Program-made: the position numbers and the translations under genes
Assembly (NCBI GenBank): GCA_947461915.1
Contig: CANHNG010000083.1
Coordinates: 1-7,295 of the forward strand
Length of the DNA: 7,295 nt
Direction of reading: 5' to 3'
Origin: Flavobacteriaceae bacterium
GTDB lineage: Bacteria > Bacteroidota > Bacteroidia > Flavobacteriales > Flavobacteriaceae
The notes under the pieces: model-generated
The model's database searches: none
The model's input: the letters and a program-made list of their open reading frames with translations, nothing else
Told to the model about the DNA's origin: nothing
Shown here: positions 6,358 through 7,295 of the stretch, piece by piece
Numbering within the stretch: position 1 is the stretch's first letter
Layout: every line of letters begins with the position of its first letter

Positions 6358-6391
6358 CAAATGTACGAAGAAGGCAAGGTTTTTTGTCAAA
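6358..6391 (-). promoter_or_regulatory. Bacteroidota-type promoter for thiL
   Basis: On the minus strand TTTG (6391-6388) and TACATTTG (6365-6358) are 22 bases apart, matching the -33 and -7 elements of the main Bacteroidota sigma factor. Transcription would start near 6350, giving a leader of about 60 bases to the ATG at 6292 or about 30 bases to the ATG at 6322. The repeat-like palindrome then lies in the leader. Confidence 0.6.
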
Positions 6392-6468
6392 TAAAAAAAG
6401 GATCCGATTCAGTCATTTAATTTATCATTAAATTTAGGGCAAAATCAAACTAATTTAATTTTTATAAA

Positions 6469-7295
6469 ATGAAAATATTTGACATTGTCACCTTAACCAT
6501 AAACCCCTCTTTGGACAAAAGTACCCAATTCACTGGATTGGTTGCTGAACAAAAAATCCGTTGCGGAACACCTCGTTATGATGCTGGAGGCGGAGGAATC
6601 AATGTTTCTAAAGCAATTTCTCGATTAGGTGGTGAAACGCTATGTGTATTCACATCAGGAGGATCGCCAGGAATTAAGTTGGAAGAATTAGTGCAAAAAG
6701 AGGGGATTGCCATAAAAATCATACCCACACAAAATTGGACCAGAGAAAATCTCGTGGCATTAGACACCAATACCAATGCGCAATATCGGTTTTGTTTTCC
6801 TGGGACTCCGATTTCTGATGTCGAAAAAGGGAATATTCTTCAAACTATTCAAGAATTAAAAACTAAATATTTAGTTGTAAGTGGCAGTTTAAATGAAGGT
6901 TTATCTCCAGATTTCTATCAACATATTGTCGATTTTGCGAAGATTTCTGGCACAAAATTAATAGTGGATACTTCTGGGGAAGCTTTGAAAAAAGTATTGG
7001 AAAAAGGCGTGTATTTGGCCAAGCCAAACATAGGTGAATTAGCAAAATTAATTGGAGTTGAACGATTAGAAATGGATGAGGTTGCTCCGGCAGCAAGAAA
7101 ATTAATCGAAAAAGGAAGTGCTGAAATTGTAGTGGTTTCTCTAGGAGCCCAAGGAGCAGTTTTGGTTACGGCAACTCAAACAGAGTTTGTTCCAGCGCCA
7201 AATGTTATCAAGAAAAGCACCGTTGGAGCTGGCGACAGTATGGTAGGCGCCATGGTTTGGGCTTTGTCACAAAATAAACCTTTAAAAGAAGTGGT
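6469..7295 (+). CDS. pfkB: PfkB-family sugar-phosphate kinase, Pfk-2-like (partial, 3' end missing)
   Basis: The reading frame opens at 6469 and is still open at the window edge (275 full codons; E. coli Pfk-2 has 309). It belongs to the PfkB/ribokinase-fold family and collinearly matches E. coli Pfk-2 as I recall it: NPSLD (12-16), RCGTPRYDAGGGGINVSKAI (31-50), NWTRENL (89-95), QYRFCFPG (105-112), VSGSL (137-141), VDTSGEAL (166-173), KPN (185-187), VVVSLGAQGA (221-230) and STVGAGDSMVGAM (250-262). GAGD holds the catalytic base Asp256, the same number as in Pfk-2. The likely reaction is fructose 6-phosphate plus ATP to fructose 1,6-bisphosphate in the cytoplasm; 1-phosphofructokinase or tagatose-6-phosphate kinase are alternatives within the family. 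The nearby pgi fits glycolysis, and no fructose PTS genes are seen. Residue 189, Lys in Pfk-2, is Gly here. The ATG follows an A-rich leader. A partial -7 match (TAAATTTA, 6429-6436) lies upstream but lacks a good -33. Confidence 0.88.
   Translation, partial: MKIFDIVTLTINPSLDKSTQFTGLVAEQKIRCGTPRYDAGGGGINVSKAISRLGGETLCVFTSGGSPGIKLEELVQKEGIAIKIIPTQNWTRENLVALDTNTNAQYRFCFPGTPISDVEKGNILQTIQELKTKYLVVSGSLNEGLSPDFYQHIVDFAKISGTKLIVDTSGEALKKVLEKGVYLAKPNIGELAKLIGVERLEMDEVAPAARKLIEKGSAEIVVVSLGAQGAVLVTATQTEFVPAPNVIKKSTVGAGDSMVGAMVWALSQNKPLKEV

Noticed and set aside
6863..7096. Minus-strand reading frame opposite the pfkB-type gene
   Set aside because: It is antisense to clear PfkB motifs and has low-complexity composition.

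Overview
The window looks like chromosomal DNA from a Bacteroidota member of the family Flavobacteriaceae, most likely Flavobacterium or a close relative. The DNA is AT-rich. Shine-Dalgarno sequences are absent and start codons follow A-rich leaders. Several intergenic gaps carry the Bacteroidota -7 promoter element TAnnTTTG. The proteins (DUF3108, a MepM-like M23 lipoprotein, an MIEDK-type ThiL, a short four-helix membrane protein) read like Flavobacterium homologues. These family judgements come from memory of conserved motifs, not from a search.

Layout. Positions 1-50 may hold the last codons of an upstream plus-strand gene, followed by a strong terminator (74-106). The plus strand then carries five complete genes: a secreted DUF3108 protein (166-942), an M23 peptidoglycan endopeptidase lipoprotein (1059-2294), glucose-6-phosphate isomerase pgi (2419-4062), a four-helix cytochrome b-like membrane protein (4189-4611) and a short RlpA-like double-psi beta-barrel protein (4684-5166). 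A bidirectional terminator (5199-5230) separates rlpA from the convergent thiL (thiamine-monophosphate kinase, minus strand, 5243-6292). A divergent pfkB-type sugar-phosphate kinase starts at 6469 and runs off the right edge. No stretch over 300 bases lacks a gene.

Function. Two themes interleave. Pgi and the Pfk-2-like kinase catalyse consecutive steps of upper glycolysis (glucose-6-P to fructose-6-P to fructose-1,6-bisphosphate). The M23 endopeptidase, the RlpA-like protein and perhaps the DUF3108 protein act in the cell envelope. ThiL makes thiamine diphosphate. Promoters and terminators between most genes suggest mainly single-gene transcription units rather than one operon.

This is mostly a housekeeping region and I see no new multi-gene system, mobile element, CRISPR array or RNA gene. 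The items most worth a second look are: (1) an M23 peptidase whose HxH zinc motif reads HVC; (2) a dispersed-repeat-like palindrome sitting exactly at the thiL start, creating three competing ATGs and an overlapping 15-codon ORF; (3) an RlpA-like protein with Lys where the family usually has a conserved Glu; and (4) a promoter whose -33 element lies inside the preceding terminator hairpin.
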